From assembly GCA_030063045.1 (NCBI GenBank), contig JAQSEB010000033.1, positions 3,213,001-3,277,000 on the forward strand: a DNA stretch of 64,000 nt, read 5' to 3'. The first letter of the stretch is position 1. Every line of letters starts with the position of its first letter. Shown one piece after another: positions 46,654 through 59,301 of the stretch. Under the pieces are notes generated by a model. That model was not told where the DNA came from. It saw only the letters and a list, made by a program, of their open reading frames with translations, and ran no database searches. A program made the translations under genes and the position numbers. This DNA is from Pratylenchus scribneri. Lineage: Eukaryota > Nematoda > Chromadorea > Rhabditida > Pratylenchidae.

Positions 46654-49156
46654 TCATTCCTTCCATTTGGATAGATCAATTCGAGGAATTAATCTACAAT
46701 TTGTTGGATTTCCTCCGGCAAAAGTTAGCGAAAATGCTTGCAAAGGGACTTCCTCAATTCGATCCCCATTATCGCAAAGTATTCTGGCCAAACTAAATTT
46801 TAAAAGGGAATTCCATTTAAAGAAGTGATTAATTTTGCCTGCTTTTTTTGATTTCGGCCAATTTGGATTCCGTAAAAATGCCCGGATTTTCAAAGTAAAA
46901 TCTGAAAAATGAATGAATGATATAAAAGGGAGGAAGAAGGTTAAAGCATAAATTTATTATTAAATGGCTGTATTATTTGGCCTTATGGCATTTCTTCCCT
47001 TTTCTTTTAATCCATTAATTAAATGTCAAAAATTGCCTGTCCCCATCTCTGAGTCTCTTAAATTGGTCGCCAATTATGCAAGCAAATGTTTGGCCCACTA
47101 ATCCGCCCAAAACATGCTCTTCCAGCATTCCGCCCAAATAAAAGTCCAAATCGTCTAAAATTTACATTGGAATATTGAAAAATACCAAAAATTGGACCAA
47201 TTGAAGGATAAATTGCCTCCAATGTTCGGCCATTTCCGGGTGAGAATTGTTCGAATGAGGAAATTGATGGAAGGCCACAAAATCGACGCAATTTATTAAA
47301 TGATGGAATTCCATTGTCTCTGCCGCGCATTATATTCAATGAGCCCAAATCAGTGCTAAGATTCATTAAATAAATAATAACTTAATAAATATGAAGCATT
47401 TACGTGCCAAACATTCGTTCGGTTATGGATGGTGTCATTTGGGTTGAATTTTTGATTGGCCTATAATTTGGGTTAAAAATAGACAAAAAGAGGAGGTGAA
47501 TGGGACGAACGTATTCCAAAGGCCCCTGAGTGAGGATTGGATCAATTCCGCCTTCAAAGAGAATTTTTTGTGATTTAAAAACGCCTTTAATTGGTGAATA
47601 AATATTATTTTGATTTTAATTAATATTGACCATCGGCAAATTGGAAATGACCTGCAAAAATTGATTGGCCATTGCCACCCAAACGTGGATATTGTTCCTG
47701 AACATTTTTAGAGGGATTAATGGACTATGTTTCCCTTGAATTATTCTCTCAGCTGATTATGCCCTATTATTTCCCTCGAAATTAATTTTTATATTCCTCA
47801 CAGGTCCTTGCTGGAGGAGCCATAAATTTGTGATCCATCAATGAATGCCGTATTCTCATTCAATTGTTCCCTTGGCCTTCCTGGGCCCATTCCAGTCCCA
47901 CAAACGGGCGCAGAACGGGCAATTTTGATGCATCCTTTATTCTTAAAACTTAAAAAGACCAAAAATTTGTGAGTGATAATTTATTTTGGAGGAAATGGAC
48001 CTGGCATTTGAGTCCTTTTGGCTGATTTTGACTGGAATACATTTACTTTGTATTGGTTCACAATTTGCACAATTGGCCGTCGGTTGGAGGGTCTAATAAA
48101 GGAATTTTGGATTACTTTTGGTGGAATTGGGGGAAAGTGGACAGTTCTGGCCAAATCATGGGAGAGGAATTGGCCAAATTGCATTAAAAGTGAATTAAAT
48201 TGGCCATGCGAAATTGATTGGGTGGAGGCCAACAAAAGACGGGATGCCTCACGGGGAGAAGGCCTTTGAAGGGCTTAAATTGGAAATGAATTTGAAGAAT
48301 TGAAAGAAAAGAAGGAAATATGACAAATTGGTTCGGAGAAGCCATTCTCATATTCCGGTGGCAAATGCCTAAATTGAAGATTGAATTCAAATTAAAATTG
48401 GATTACCTAAAATAATGGCGAAATGATGCGCCCAACAAAGGTCTCCTCAAATTATTGCAAACTCCATCAAAAGTTCGAAATGCCAAATGGAAACAAAGTG
48501 AATGGGAACAATCGGCGGAGGTCAACTAATGAATGAGCCAAAATGGAATTTAATTGAGGAATCTGTAAAACCTCTGGAACACAGCTTCCTTTTGCGGCAT
48601 TGCTAATTTCGTCCAAAGAGAGTGTTTGTCTTGAGGCAAAATCCTCAATTGGATTCAGAAGGCCAGAAGCCAAAAGTTGTTCAACGGCATTTTCTGGCCT
48701 TTGCGCTATTGAATCGCAATTGGACACAGAATGAGGGGACTTTGGGCAAAACAATAATTAAATGAATTTTGGATTACAAAATTGGGATTGCGAATTGGGG
48801 CCGAGGTAGGTGGAGGAGGCAAAATGGGAGGAGGAGGCGGGGGTGGGGGCGGGGATGGATGTCGAATTGGGGGAGAGGAGGCTGGCACCAAATTGGGCAA
48901 AATTCCATTTTGAGGGCGGCGAGATTGGCAAATGCCACAGGAAATTTGGCAATTCAAAGACATCCAATGGCCATTTCGAAGGCATTCACCGAAGAGGGCC
49001 CAAGTATGGCAAAGATCTGTGGAAGAATGAGGAGGAATATTTTGGACGGGTATATTCACGTGAAATGTCGCAACATGGACATTTTGTATTAATTGCATTT
49101 GGACTGATGATGAGTACGAAAATGAGAAGAAATGAGGGGGAAATTGAGATGAACAT
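46654..49156 (-). CDS. ShK-domain haem peroxidase lacking central catalytic part
   Basis: ATG 49156 gives a signal peptide ([20 protein letters not shown]). A 43-bp GT-AG intron then joins CPCCDIS to [29 protein letters not shown], a six-Cys ShK domain. A poly-proline linker follows (about 48.82-48.86 kb). The animal-peroxidase domain shows the distal-histidine motif QFGQFLSHD (about 48.16 kb), RLPPRYE-like [31 protein letters not shown] calcium/fold segment and [15 protein letters not shown]. After [10 protein letters not shown] the sequence jumps to [15 protein letters not shown]. The usual REHNR (catalytic Arg) and proximal-His block of roughly 130-150 residues is absent, with no room for it. 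The later signature is [19 protein letters not shown], with Asn replacing the usual His. C-terminus has NPGIFT and [10 protein letters not shown]; stop 46654. Confidence 0.85.
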
Positions 49157-50080
49157 TTTGGATGAAAATATTTATTGCTGAATAAATGAAATAAATAAAT
49201 AATTAAATAATATTATTTTGTTTGTTTTTCAGTCAATATTATGAATACAAAAAGATGATTTATGATGGCACATTTCCCATTCCCACGCCCTTTTTGATTT
49301 TATTTTATTTTTCAGTGCAAATTGTAAAGTCCCCATTCCCATTTTGTTATTCCCCGCGGCGTATTTTGTCCCAAATATTTATAAATTTGCCCTTTCAATT
49401 GGCAAAATAAACCTCAAAATTCGGCCCTCCGGCGGCCATTACAACGTAACCCAATTGAATCGACTCAATTGCCCAACGCCCTATTTTTAGAAGAGGAGAA
49501 AATACATTTAAAAAATGGGACAGAAAATATCAAAAACATTGAAAAGAGGGAAAAGGACGAATATTTTGGAGAAATAAATTTTAATTGAAATGTCGGTCAA
49601 CAAATATCCCATAAATGGAAATTAATGGATGGGGAAGACTGAGCTTTTTGAATAATTGATTTTGTTTAACTGGTTCAAAAGTTCAAAAAAAGTTTTAAAA
49701 TTTTGGTTTTTGGTCAGGCAAATGAAGAAATTTTACCGCTGGAGGGTTCCATCGACCTTGGGGGACCAAACAAACAACAAAAAACATTCATTCATTTCCA
49801 CCAAATCCAATTCATTTTATTCACATTTCAGACCCATGGGTGAAATGAAAAAAACAAATTTATTTTTGGAAAAACATCCAATAAAAGTGATATAAAAAAT
49901 TGGGAATGCTGGCGAATAAATTTCAAATCCAATGAAGAAATATATTTTTATTCCACAATTCATTGAAATTAAATGAAAATAGTGAATTAGTTAATTAAAA
50001 ATTACAATATAAAAATAAAAATATTACAATAAAAATATTTTAATATTAAATTCCACTGTAGCGAAAGGAATTTCATTCAT
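49157..50080. other. Intergenic, no gene seen
   Basis: About 920 bp of AT-rich sequence between two minus-strand genes. Short ORFs (for example 49222-49410) have no coding features or splice partners. Confidence 0.45.
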
Positions 50081-51593
50081 TCAAATTGCCATTTCTCGTG
50101 CCGTGTCCTCCAGGAACATACGGCATCTTTGCAACAATTCTCGTTGATTTTGTTTCCTCTTTTCCTCTACATTGCCCACAATTGAGTCCATCTCATAATA
50201 GAATGGGAGGCCATAACAAAGAAACCTTTGAATAGGCCAAATTCAAATTTATATTTTAATGAATAAATTCACATCATTGCGAATGGCATTGCATATTTGA
50301 ATGCATCCCTCAATTGGTCCATCGAGAATGGGGCCTGACCACCCATAAATTGGGCCACCTTTTTGGCATAATATTCCAGCAATCGAGGCATATTGGCCCG
50401 TCTATATTCGCCAGGTGTGTTCAAAACCAATAATCGACACAAATCCGTGCACGGATTCCCGGAATGGGTAGTTTGCCAATCAATTATGGCACAAAGTTGG
50501 TCGGTTGGATTTCCTTGGGAATCCTTGAGCCAAAGAATGTTTGGGGAATAGAGGTCGGCATGAACGATGCTGGCTGGGAATCCGAATTTGGAGCCAGAAT
50601 AAATGACAAATTCGCAACTTTCGACGGTGAAAAGTGGCAAAACTCGATCGACCAAAGGCCCAAATTTGGGGTCAATCTGCCGTGTGAATGGTCAAATTTT
50701 AAATAAATACTAAATGTTCAAAATGCTCTAATCAATTTGTGCCTCAATATAAATATTTGAAATTCCACCAAAATATTTTTTTTATCCACCTCCGCCAATC
50801 TTTTTGCCCCATCGTCCATTCCCCGAATCAAATCCCTGAATGTATCTTCGCCTCCATGTGTAGAAATATACTTTTCCCATTCCGGGAATCGCCATGAGGT
50901 AGAATGAATTTTGGCCATTTCATTGAGTACTTCAAGCACTTGTGCATCATTCAGTCCCGGCAAAACTGGAATTGTTGTGCCTTTTGGGGTCAAATCCTCC
51001 ATCAGAATGAGTCCATCCCGATGCGATGGATGATAATCAGAGCCAAAATAGAATTTCGGTAATCGAAGACTGGGATCAAGTCGGGAAAAATGTTCATAAA
51101 AATTAATTTCCCTCTGCATTCAAAAACATGTCTTGGGGCCAATTTATTTTTTTAAATATTTTACCCGATGTGCCCCCACCAAAAATTCGCAGAGCCATTT
51201 CAATTCCGGGTCATCCATCGGATTTGATGATTCATCTTCTTCCATATTTTGCAATTTTTTATGTTGAGGACTTGGAACCTTCCCCCAAAATTGGATTCAA
51301 ATTAAATTTTCCAATTTTCACCTTCATTATTATTGAGGAGGGCAAATCAATGGATGGGTCCTTCCAATGCAAAATTAATCGCAAAATTTTTGACATGAAA
51401 GCATTTCCCTCGGAAATATTCTACAAAAATATGCAAAAATATTTTTGAGGGATTTTAATACTTTTGTTTCGAAACATTCCAATTGGCCAATTGGCAATTT
51501 TGAATTCAATTTTGAATTATTCCCATTTGTTGAATTTAATTTGTCCAACACAAATTGAATGCTAAATCCGGTTGGCTGGATCAAATCGACCAT
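50081..51593 (-). CDS. CHK/EcKinase-like aminoglycoside-kinase-fold protein
   Basis: A member of the CHK-kinase-like (ecdysteroid-kinase/DUF1679) group, expanded in nematodes and insects. ATG 51593 (MVDLIQPTGFSIQFVLDKLN) leads through LHWKDPSIDLPSSIIMKVP (the lysine of an ATP-binding strand) and QREINFYEHFSRLDPSLRLP to the hinge-like GLILMEDLTPKG. The catalytic loop is IVHADLYSPNILW (His-x-Asp ... Asn), and the metal-binding segment is CAIIDWQTTHSGNPCTDLCR. The C-terminus is helical (RELLQRCRMFLEDTAREMAI), stop at 50081. Five or six exons with in-phase introns. Length near 400 residues, as usual. The substrate is not predictable; small-molecule phosphorylation, including detoxification, is known for relatives. 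Confidence 0.88.
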
Positions 51594-52189
51594 TTTTTCT
51601 CAAAAAGAGGGAAAAATATGAATTTTAGGGATTTGTGAATTGATTTGGAATTATGAATGAGGGAGGGAATGAAAATAGAAGGCCCATTTTGGTCTGGACA
51701 AATTTATGTTGATATGATCTGATGCTGTCAGTCAGAGCCTATGAATGAACTACAATTGAAAATAACAATATATTTTTTGGCCTACTAAACGGAGGAGACG
51801 ACATATTTTTCGGTTCATTTTCCTTATCAACAATAATTTTTTGGACATTTGGCAATAAAAAAGGACAAATCACGTCAAAAAGCAGTTTAAGAATGAAATT
51901 GAGGGGGCAAAAGAATGAGAATTTCAGCAAATAGTCATTAAATCTCTCTTTAATTTGATATTAAAATTATCAAAATTGGTTCAATTCTTGATTTATAAAT
52001 GGCGACAAGTTTGGGAAGGGGCGGGGGTATCAAATCAAAATTACCAAAGATAATGGTCCTGCATTACTGGTTTTGGTGGTTGCGAAGTCTCCGGGGTCGA
52101 TTCCAAAATGGCGCAATTAAAAATTTCATTTTAAATTTGAAATTTACAAAATAAAATATTCATTTTTTTGATTGTAATAAATTTCCAAA
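51594..52189. other. Intergenic with a weak B-box-like sequence
   Basis: No gene. At 52096-52110 there is GGGGTCGATTCCA, which resembles a tRNA B box, downstream of a GGTCCTGCATTACTGG stretch. No convincing A box or cloverleaf is seen. Confidence 0.35.
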
Positions 52190-52704
52190 AAAAAATGTTT
52201 GCCAAAATGTGTTTTGTTTTTTTTTCATTCCGGAAAATGTTCGCCAAAATGTGTTTTCTCTTTCCGGAAAATGTTCACCAAAATGTGTTTTTTCTTTCCG
52301 GAAAATGTTCACCAAAATGTGTTTTGCCTTTCCGGAAAATGTTCACCAAAATGTGTTTTTTCTTTCCGGAAAATGTTCGCCAAAATGTGTTTTTTCTTTC
52401 CGGAAAATGTTCGCCAAAATGTGTTTTGCCTTTCCGGAAAATGTTCACCAAAATGTGTTTTTTCTTTCCGGAAAATGTTCGCCAAAATGTGTTTTTTCTT
52501 TCCGGAAAATGTTCGCCAAAATGTGTTTTGCCTTTCCGGAAAATGTTCACCAAAATGTGTTTTTTCTTTCCGGAAAATGTTCGCCAAAATGTGTTTTTTC
52601 TTTCCGGAAAATGTTCGCCAAAATGTGTTTTTGCATTCCGGAAAATGTTCGCCAAAATGTGTTTTTGCATTCCGGAAAATGTACGCCAAAATATGTTTTC
52701 TTAT
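52190..52704. repeat. 34-bp tandem repeat with 102-bp higher-order structure
   Basis: About 14-15 head-to-tail copies of TTCCGGAAAATGTTC(A/G)CC, AAAATGTGTTTT and a variable four-base end (TTCT, GCCT or GCAT). In the core the order is one GCCT unit (with CACC following) then two TTCT units, repeated three times; this gives a 102-bp higher-order period. Because the unit contains no stop codon in any plus frame, three overlapping long ORFs appear (up to 218 codons) plus two on the minus strand. These are consequences of the repeat and not evidence for proteins. Confidence 0.93.
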
Positions 52705-52760
52705 CCGATAAATTTCGCAGTGTTTTTATATGTATTTTATCATGGAGTTGAAAAATTTGG

Positions 52761-52840
52761 GTGGAGAGTCGTTGTCGAACCGTCGTTTCGGGGGCCCCTT
52801 CCACTCTGGTGCCTAAACCACTAGGCCATCGTCCACCACA
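52761..52840 (-). ncRNA. tRNA-like sequence, probably a SINE head or degenerate tRNA
   Basis: On the minus strand an A box TGGCCTAGTGGTT (52816-52828) and a B-box-like GGTTCGACAAC (52771-52781) are spaced about 34 bp apart. The ends can pair for about five bases (GTGGA with TCCAC). The anticodon and T stems do not form cleanly, so I do not call a functional tRNA or an anticodon. It directly follows the 34-bp array. Confidence 0.5.
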
Positions 52841-53227
52841 GGGAGTGTTGTTATTCGTTTGTGCCATGTTCCTTTCCTTTTCCTTTTGTCTATTTTTGGC
52901 ACTTTCTGCTGTTGGCTTCCTTTTAGCCATAACATATTTTTTACTTAATAATGAAGCGTAATCTGGCTCAAAATAATTTTTATTATTTTACAATTCCGAT
53001 GTATATTTTTAAATAAGACTTTTGTATGCAAATTTTATATAAAAAAAATCACAGCGTTATGAGGTTTTGGTGAGGAAAAAATCAAGTTTTCATTCATCAT
53101 AAATGGGCAATAAAATTTGAATTTATACATTTTAAAATTTGTAAAATAAAAAAAATATTAAAGAATTGTATGTAAAAAAGAGGTAAAAATACCCATATTT
53201 AATTTGTAGGATTTGAAAAATTTTTGG
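52841..53227. other. Intergenic, no gene seen
   Basis: AT-rich sequence between the tRNA-like element and the 3' end of the kal-1-like gene. ORF 52761-52961 overlaps the element and has no coding support. Confidence 0.4.
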
Positions 53228-56200
53228 TTAGCAAAAATGATTGAAAAACATGATGAGAAAAACGGCAGTGAAAGGAAGGAATTTTGAAAGATTTGAAGGA
53301 AAAAACGAAGTGGATGATGAGCCCCAAGGCAGTTCAACAATTTCGGGAAATTGGTCGGATCCGATGCCAACGTTGACTCCCAAATCCATTGCTGGAGAGG
53401 ATGAATTCATTGTTTTTGGTGAAGAGAAATGTACGGTACTGAAATGTTCAACCAATTCTGCACCCAATCCATGGGCCGTGACCGCCTATTAAAATATTAA
53501 AATTTATTTATTCGTATTAATTCGGAACACCTGTAGCCTGAATCGATAAACCGCTTTTGGACTCAACATTGTCAAATGGATTCGCCTCTGTTCTGGCCCA
53601 ACAATTGTGACATTCCATGGAATGCCTGATGATGGGTGATAAAATTGAATAAATAATGGAATAAATTAACCATTCAAAGTGGAGGAAAGCACCGTCCTAA
53701 AACCAATTAATGGATTGTTTTTCTGCTCAAAATTTGTGGGCCAATTCCAAGAACATTGTGCCGCGTCCCGGGAAGTGGCAAAACAGGACAATTGTTGATT
53801 TGATTGCTCTAATTCAATTAATTTATTGAATATTCACCATTCCTCTAACCTTTTTTATTATTTTTATCAATGTCGGAAGCCACTTTTGTCCTTGTGCCCC
53901 GTTCTTTAGGCTTTTCTGCCTAAAGTTTCATTTTAAATTAAAATTTCGATAACTTCTTCTCTCCACACCTTTTTTGTGGATTCTTCCGCCTCCAATTCCT
54001 CAATTGGAAGCCATTCATCTTCATTTTCGGTCTCATCTTCACCTTTCCCATTTCTATCAACTTTTTGACTGTTTTTCGCTTTTTTTGTTGTTGTTCGAAT
54101 TTGTGGGCCAATTGTTGGTTTTGAAGCTGATTCCAAAGGTTGTGCCATTCCAATTTGATCATTTGAATCAATTTTTGAACTCTGTTCATCAATTTCGCAT
54201 TCCAATGGAACATCCGAAGGTGTTTGTTCGCAGGGCAAAGTGGCAAATGTGAGGCGGGCAATCAACTGCAAAAAATAATTCAATAATATTTTTTCGTAAT
54301 TAATTATTTTTCACTTTTGGTTTCTCCCTTTCCCCTCCTCCAAATTCCTCAACTCGCACATAATATTCACAATTAAATTGCAAATTCTCCAAAGTGGCCA
54401 CACATCCTTGAACGCCGAATTGTTGAGGGGGCAATTGGTTGAGGCAGCGCAATGAACGGATTAGGACACGAAATTGTGGCTGCCAATTAAGAAAATAAAA
54501 AAATAATAATTTTCATTTCACTCACAGTCCCTTTTTGCCATTTTAATTTATTCTCCTCACAATTTGGATGTTCCAACCAAGAAAGAATTGTTTTAAGTCG
54601 GCCACTCTCAAAGAATGGCGTTTTCAATTCCCCAATGAATGATGGACTAATTTCGGTGCCATCATCCTGTAATGGATAATTCATTCATTCAAATCAAAAT
54701 AATAAATTTTAATTTCTCACGGCAAAATCAATTCCATTTTTGTTCATTCCATTCGGATTTACGGTCGATGTTTTCGCCTGCCTCCTTTCCTCCGTTTTCA
54801 AAAACAAAATTGCCGGTTCACCGCGCAATTCTCCTCCACTCGAATCCACCGTTGCATATAACTAAAAGGATTATAAATATATTTTTTAAATCCATTTTTA
54901 AATTCCTACCTCAACCATATAAACTTGTCCTCCCTCCAATCCATTCAATTCTGCTTTTGTACTATAATTTGGCAGGATCAAATTCTTCCTCTCCTCCGAA
55001 TTCCCATCAATTTCGGCCATTTCCCCTGCTCCTCCATCATAATCTTCGTCCACCGTTGTTGTATCGCCATTCCCTTTTGAACTTCGCCGTTGCCGAAATT
55101 CGAAGGCATTTGCCATTTCCATTGAACTTTTCCTTTTTTAAAGATTTATCATTTTTGGATAATTTATTTTTTTGCTTACCACCAACTCAGTCTATATTCC
55201 TTGATGGGCAATTCTGAATCCGGCGGTGTCCATCCAATTTTGGCAAATCCTTCTGCCCCATTTGGCACTTGAATTACCGTCAAATTGATTGGAGCCTTAA
55301 AAAGGAATAATTTGATTATAATCAAAATATTTGAATTCTACCGAAGGTGCCTTGACCTCCTTGGATAGTTTGAAAGCTGGATGACTTGGTTGGGAAAAAC
55401 CATCTAAAAATAAATTTATACAAATTGATTAAATTGGCCAAAATTCACATGTTCCGAATAAATTCACGGCTGCCACCCTGAACAAATAGAAACGGCCCGG
55501 GGCCAGCAAATGCTTCAAAATTGCGTACATTTTATTGCGAACCATCACCGTTTGCCAGGGGGTCATTGTTTCGGGCTGTTTGTGAATTGACCATCGCCAT
55601 TGAATGACATATACTTTAAATTAAAGAGGGGGGATATTCCAATTAAATTAAAATTTTAAATACAATTTGAATTGGTGGCCGTATGCTGGGGAGTCAATCG
55701 CTTCATGATCCATCGAAGAATGGCTGATCTGAATTGGGGGGACAAAATGGTGTTGATTTTATTCTCCAAATTTCACTTTTTCCTTTTCCTCTCTTGCACA
55801 CTAATTCCCTCCGGCCTTGGCAAAAGACGAGTGTCATTTAGGACTGGGCCAAGGCAAGTTCGACTGCATCCAATGGAAGAACATTTATCAATCTGAAAAT
55901 ATTTAAAATAAAATAAATAATATTATTTTATTTCAACCTCTGGGCAATCTCCATCAGAATCGCAAAATGCGGAACATTCCTCAAAAAATTGAAATTATTT
56001 TATAGTGGCAAAAAACGGACTGAATCCATTCCATTTGAAATTTTTTGATCAATTTTTGGGCATTGTCCGGGTTTATTATTGGCAATTTGGGCAATAAAGG
56101 CACACGAATGGTGGCATTGATTCGGCTCGGGAATTCCCTTTATTTTTTTTGATTAATTTTATTTTAAATTGAATTGATGTCACCGTGCAAAGTGTTCGTC

Positions 56201-59200
56201 CACAAATTTGAGCATCCGAAATCAAATCTCGACAAGGAATAATGCACTAATGAAAATAATATGGAAATGACATTTTGAATAGAATTTATTCACCGAGGCG
56301 CAGAGGACATCCTCCTTGCAAAGTGTGCTAATTTGGTGCCGAAGAAGGCGACGAGATTCCGAATTATTCTGAACAAATTTTATGTAGAATTTATTTAATT
56401 ATTCTATTCTTTTTAACCCAACAATTTTCCCCAATTTTCCATTCAATTTTTGTTAATTTCTCCCAATAATTAGACCATCCAAATTTGTTGGGAGAATTGT
56501 GTAATTTTCCAAACATTTCCCAAAATGGTAATTTCGCCCCTCTGCTGGATTTCCCATTTTTATTTGACAAAAATTCATGAAAAATGTTTGTTTTTTTGGA
56601 GAATTCTTTCCTTCCATTAAACATCCACCACCAATCCCAATTCCATTTATTATTCCGCATATTCTTCCATTTTTGGCCTCTTCAATTCCATCCATTTTTC
56701 ATCGGCATTTTATTCCCCTCAAAAAAGTGAGGCCACCATTCAAGTTGGCACAGACAATTTGCGCACAAAAAAGGATTGAATGGGATAAACAATTTGGAGA
56801 GGAAAGCGGCATTGTAAAAATCCCACAAAAAGGGACCATTTTTGATTGGAGAAAGGCGACAAAAATTGTCTAATAAGACCACAAATTATTTGGCATAAAT
56901 TTTTGGGATTCTCGACCATTCCCCATTTTTAGCATCAGATTAGCATGAATTTGATGAGTTTGGAAGGAAAAAAAGGAAATGGGAGGATGATTTATTTGCA
57001 TTCATCCGCCCATGAATTTATGTTGAATTTGATGGATGTTTGGCGCCACAAATATTCAAATTTTCAACACTTCTTTAACAGAGAATATTGCTAATATTTT
57101 GACATTATCAAATATTTTAATAGAATATTTTTTGAATGGAAAATTTGAATAAATTCCAAGTGGATTTTAATATATTCCCCATTATTATATCCACTCATTT
57201 TCATTCATTAATTTATTCATTCCATTCACCTCAAATTCCCCCTTCCCATAATACAATATTGTCTGCTTCAATCAATTCAATTCCAATTCAATCTGCGCAA
57301 TTCACACCCCATTCCCCCTCCCCCTTCCCATTTTGTTCATCCCCCCTTCAAATATTGCGCAATATTGGCCCCTTCCAAAATGGGCACATCTGTCCATCCT
57401 TTTCACCAATCTATTCCATAATTTTTTATTACCGGAGGAATAAAACTCCAAAAAAATAGTTTCATTTGTTTGAACCCAAAATGGTTGACACTTTTGGTGG
57501 ACTCCAAATGACCTTCGCCTTCCATTTACTTTCCCCATCCCATCACTTTTTCCTGTTTTGTTTGTTTCTCGCCTTTTTGTGTTCAAAAATGGACAAAAGA
57601 AAAGTGGACGAAGGGGGACACAATAAAAGGGAAGGAGGTGGCCTTCAATTTGGGCAAAGTTTGCTCATTTAGAATGAATGGAAAGTGGAAAATGGCAACA
57701 AAAAAATGGACAATTGAATGAAGTGATTTGGATTTTTAAAGAAAATTTGAAAATGAATCATTTTTGCTTTTAGATTGGTTAATTTACCCAAAAGCAAATG
57801 GATTTAATTTTCTCATTCAATTTTGCCAAAATTGGTGCTAATTAAAGGCCAATCCCCACCAAAAAATATTCATGAGGGTGCCCAATTTCCATGGCAAAAT
57901 GAAAATGACCCAAATTTTGAGATGATCCTTTTTGGGCAATTTATTCCCTTTAATTTTAAAATTTAAATAAAATTCCATCCTTTTTTATGGGCCATGCAAA
58001 TTTGGGGCATAAAATTGTGGCGAAAAATTGGAAAGATAAATTGGAAAAATGCCGGAAATGAAAAGAATGAATGGTCAAAGGAGAAAATGTGGGCAAACAA
58101 ACAAAAAAGGTAATAAAAAAAAATTACGATGTAAAAATGAAAAGAGAAGGTGACGGACAGAAGGAGGATGAGAATAAAATTTGAGAAAATATTAATAAAA
58201 TTCTTTTAATTATTTTTAATAAAAATAAATATTTATTTATTAATTATAATTCCAATTAAAATTAATGTACCAAATTTCCATTTCCACATTTGATCCATCC
58301 AATTTAATTCATCAAAAATGTTGTTTTGGCCAATGTTTTGGAGGAGTAAATCTGCCGCCAATGACTTTGGGAGCGGATTACAAGCCGCCAACAAATAACC
58401 CAATCCCCCACCCCACCCAATGATGGCCAAATGTCCCAGAAGGAAAAATTAATCCGGCTGGTCATCCCCCCCCCCCCCCCGGGTGGATGAATTAAAATAA
58501 AAGGAAATGGAAATGGACCCTTTTTGCGGGATTATTACCAACCAACCACCTCATCAAACTAATGACGGTGACTTTGGGGTATGTGGAATAATATTTAGGT
58601 ATTTATTATTGGAATTTAGTCCATGTCCATCTATGAGATATGAAATTTTTAAAATATGGTTTTTAGATATATTAAATTAAAAGAATTTTAATTTGCAAAG
58701 GAAAACATTAATTGCCCTTGGGGGCATCCATCAATCCGTCCACATTTTCATTTTATTTTATTCCATCAATCGTGTTTTTGGCGCCGTCGGCGGATGGATT
58801 AAAAGGTGGGGGGGGACAAAGGCAGATGACGCCAGATTTGATGGATTTTTGAGAGGAAATTTGGCGACCAAAAGGCGCGGCGGGCAATTTTTTGTTGCCT
58901 CAAAAATTTGGAAAGAAAATGGGAAATTTATTGCCATTTTTGTTGACAAGGAAAGGCCGCAAAAATTGTAAAGGGGAAAAGTGGATTTGGCATTATTTTT
59001 GGCATATCGATATGGGAAATCATCAAAAGGAAGGAAGGGAGACTATTTTATGGCATTACAATTGAGGGGAATACCGTTAACATTTTATAAAAATATTATT
59101 TAGACTGACCCGATGCCGCATTTCCAGCTCATAAAGGCATTTTGATTGGCATCTGCAAAAATAAATATTATATTTTAAATTTAAAATATTTTATTTTCCC

Positions 59201-59301
59201 TCCAACCTGGCATTAATCAAATCATCGGCTTCTGCTGGCCAAATGAGGAAAAGAAGCAAAAATGAATAAATTGAAGGGAAATTGTATTTTTGATTGGACA
59301 T
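53228..59301 (-). CDS. kal-1: KAL-1 / anosmin-1-like extracellular protein
   Basis: A secreted or surface-anchored neural adhesion protein with Cys-rich, WAP and fibronectin III parts. ATG 59301 encodes a signal peptide (YSFLLLFLIWPAEA), then a second short exon RCQSKCLYELEMRHR (about 59115-59157). After an intron of about 2.7 kb, exons near 56.2-56.4 kb give the Cys-rich LCKEDVLCAS, CIIPCRDL and CGRTLCT pieces. Next is a WAP domain: KPGQCPK, ECSAFCDSDGDCPE and DKCSSIGCSRTC, where the usual CC pair is CS. Fibronectin III modules follow, for example VIQWRWSIHKQP, GRFYLFRVAAVNLFG, AKIGWTPPDSELPIKEYRLS and IVGPEQRRIHLTMLSPKAVY. An acidic Glu/Lys insert lies at about 54.0 kb. The C-terminus is hydrophobic (FLPFTAVFLIMFFNHFC), consistent with a lipid anchor signal; stop 53228. 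Confidence 0.85.
56380..59114 (-). other. Giant intron of the kal-1-like gene
   Basis: Donor GTCAGTC near 59114 and acceptor TTTGTTCAG near 56383 bracket about 2.7 kb with no exon that I can support. Inside are a T/C-rich segment (57.2-57.4 kb), a poly-C tract near 58469-58482 and a G-rich run near 58808. Such first introns often hold enhancers. The small ORFs inside show no family features. Confidence 0.6.

Noticed and set aside
52168..52824. Overlapping ORFs of 130-218 codons on five frames
   Set aside because: They are produced by the stop-free 34-bp tandem repeat; no start context, splicing or family similarity supports a protein.
58693..58971. 92-codon ORF in the kal-1 intron
   Set aside because: No motif, no splice partner, and it lies in a G-rich stretch that lacks stops by composition.
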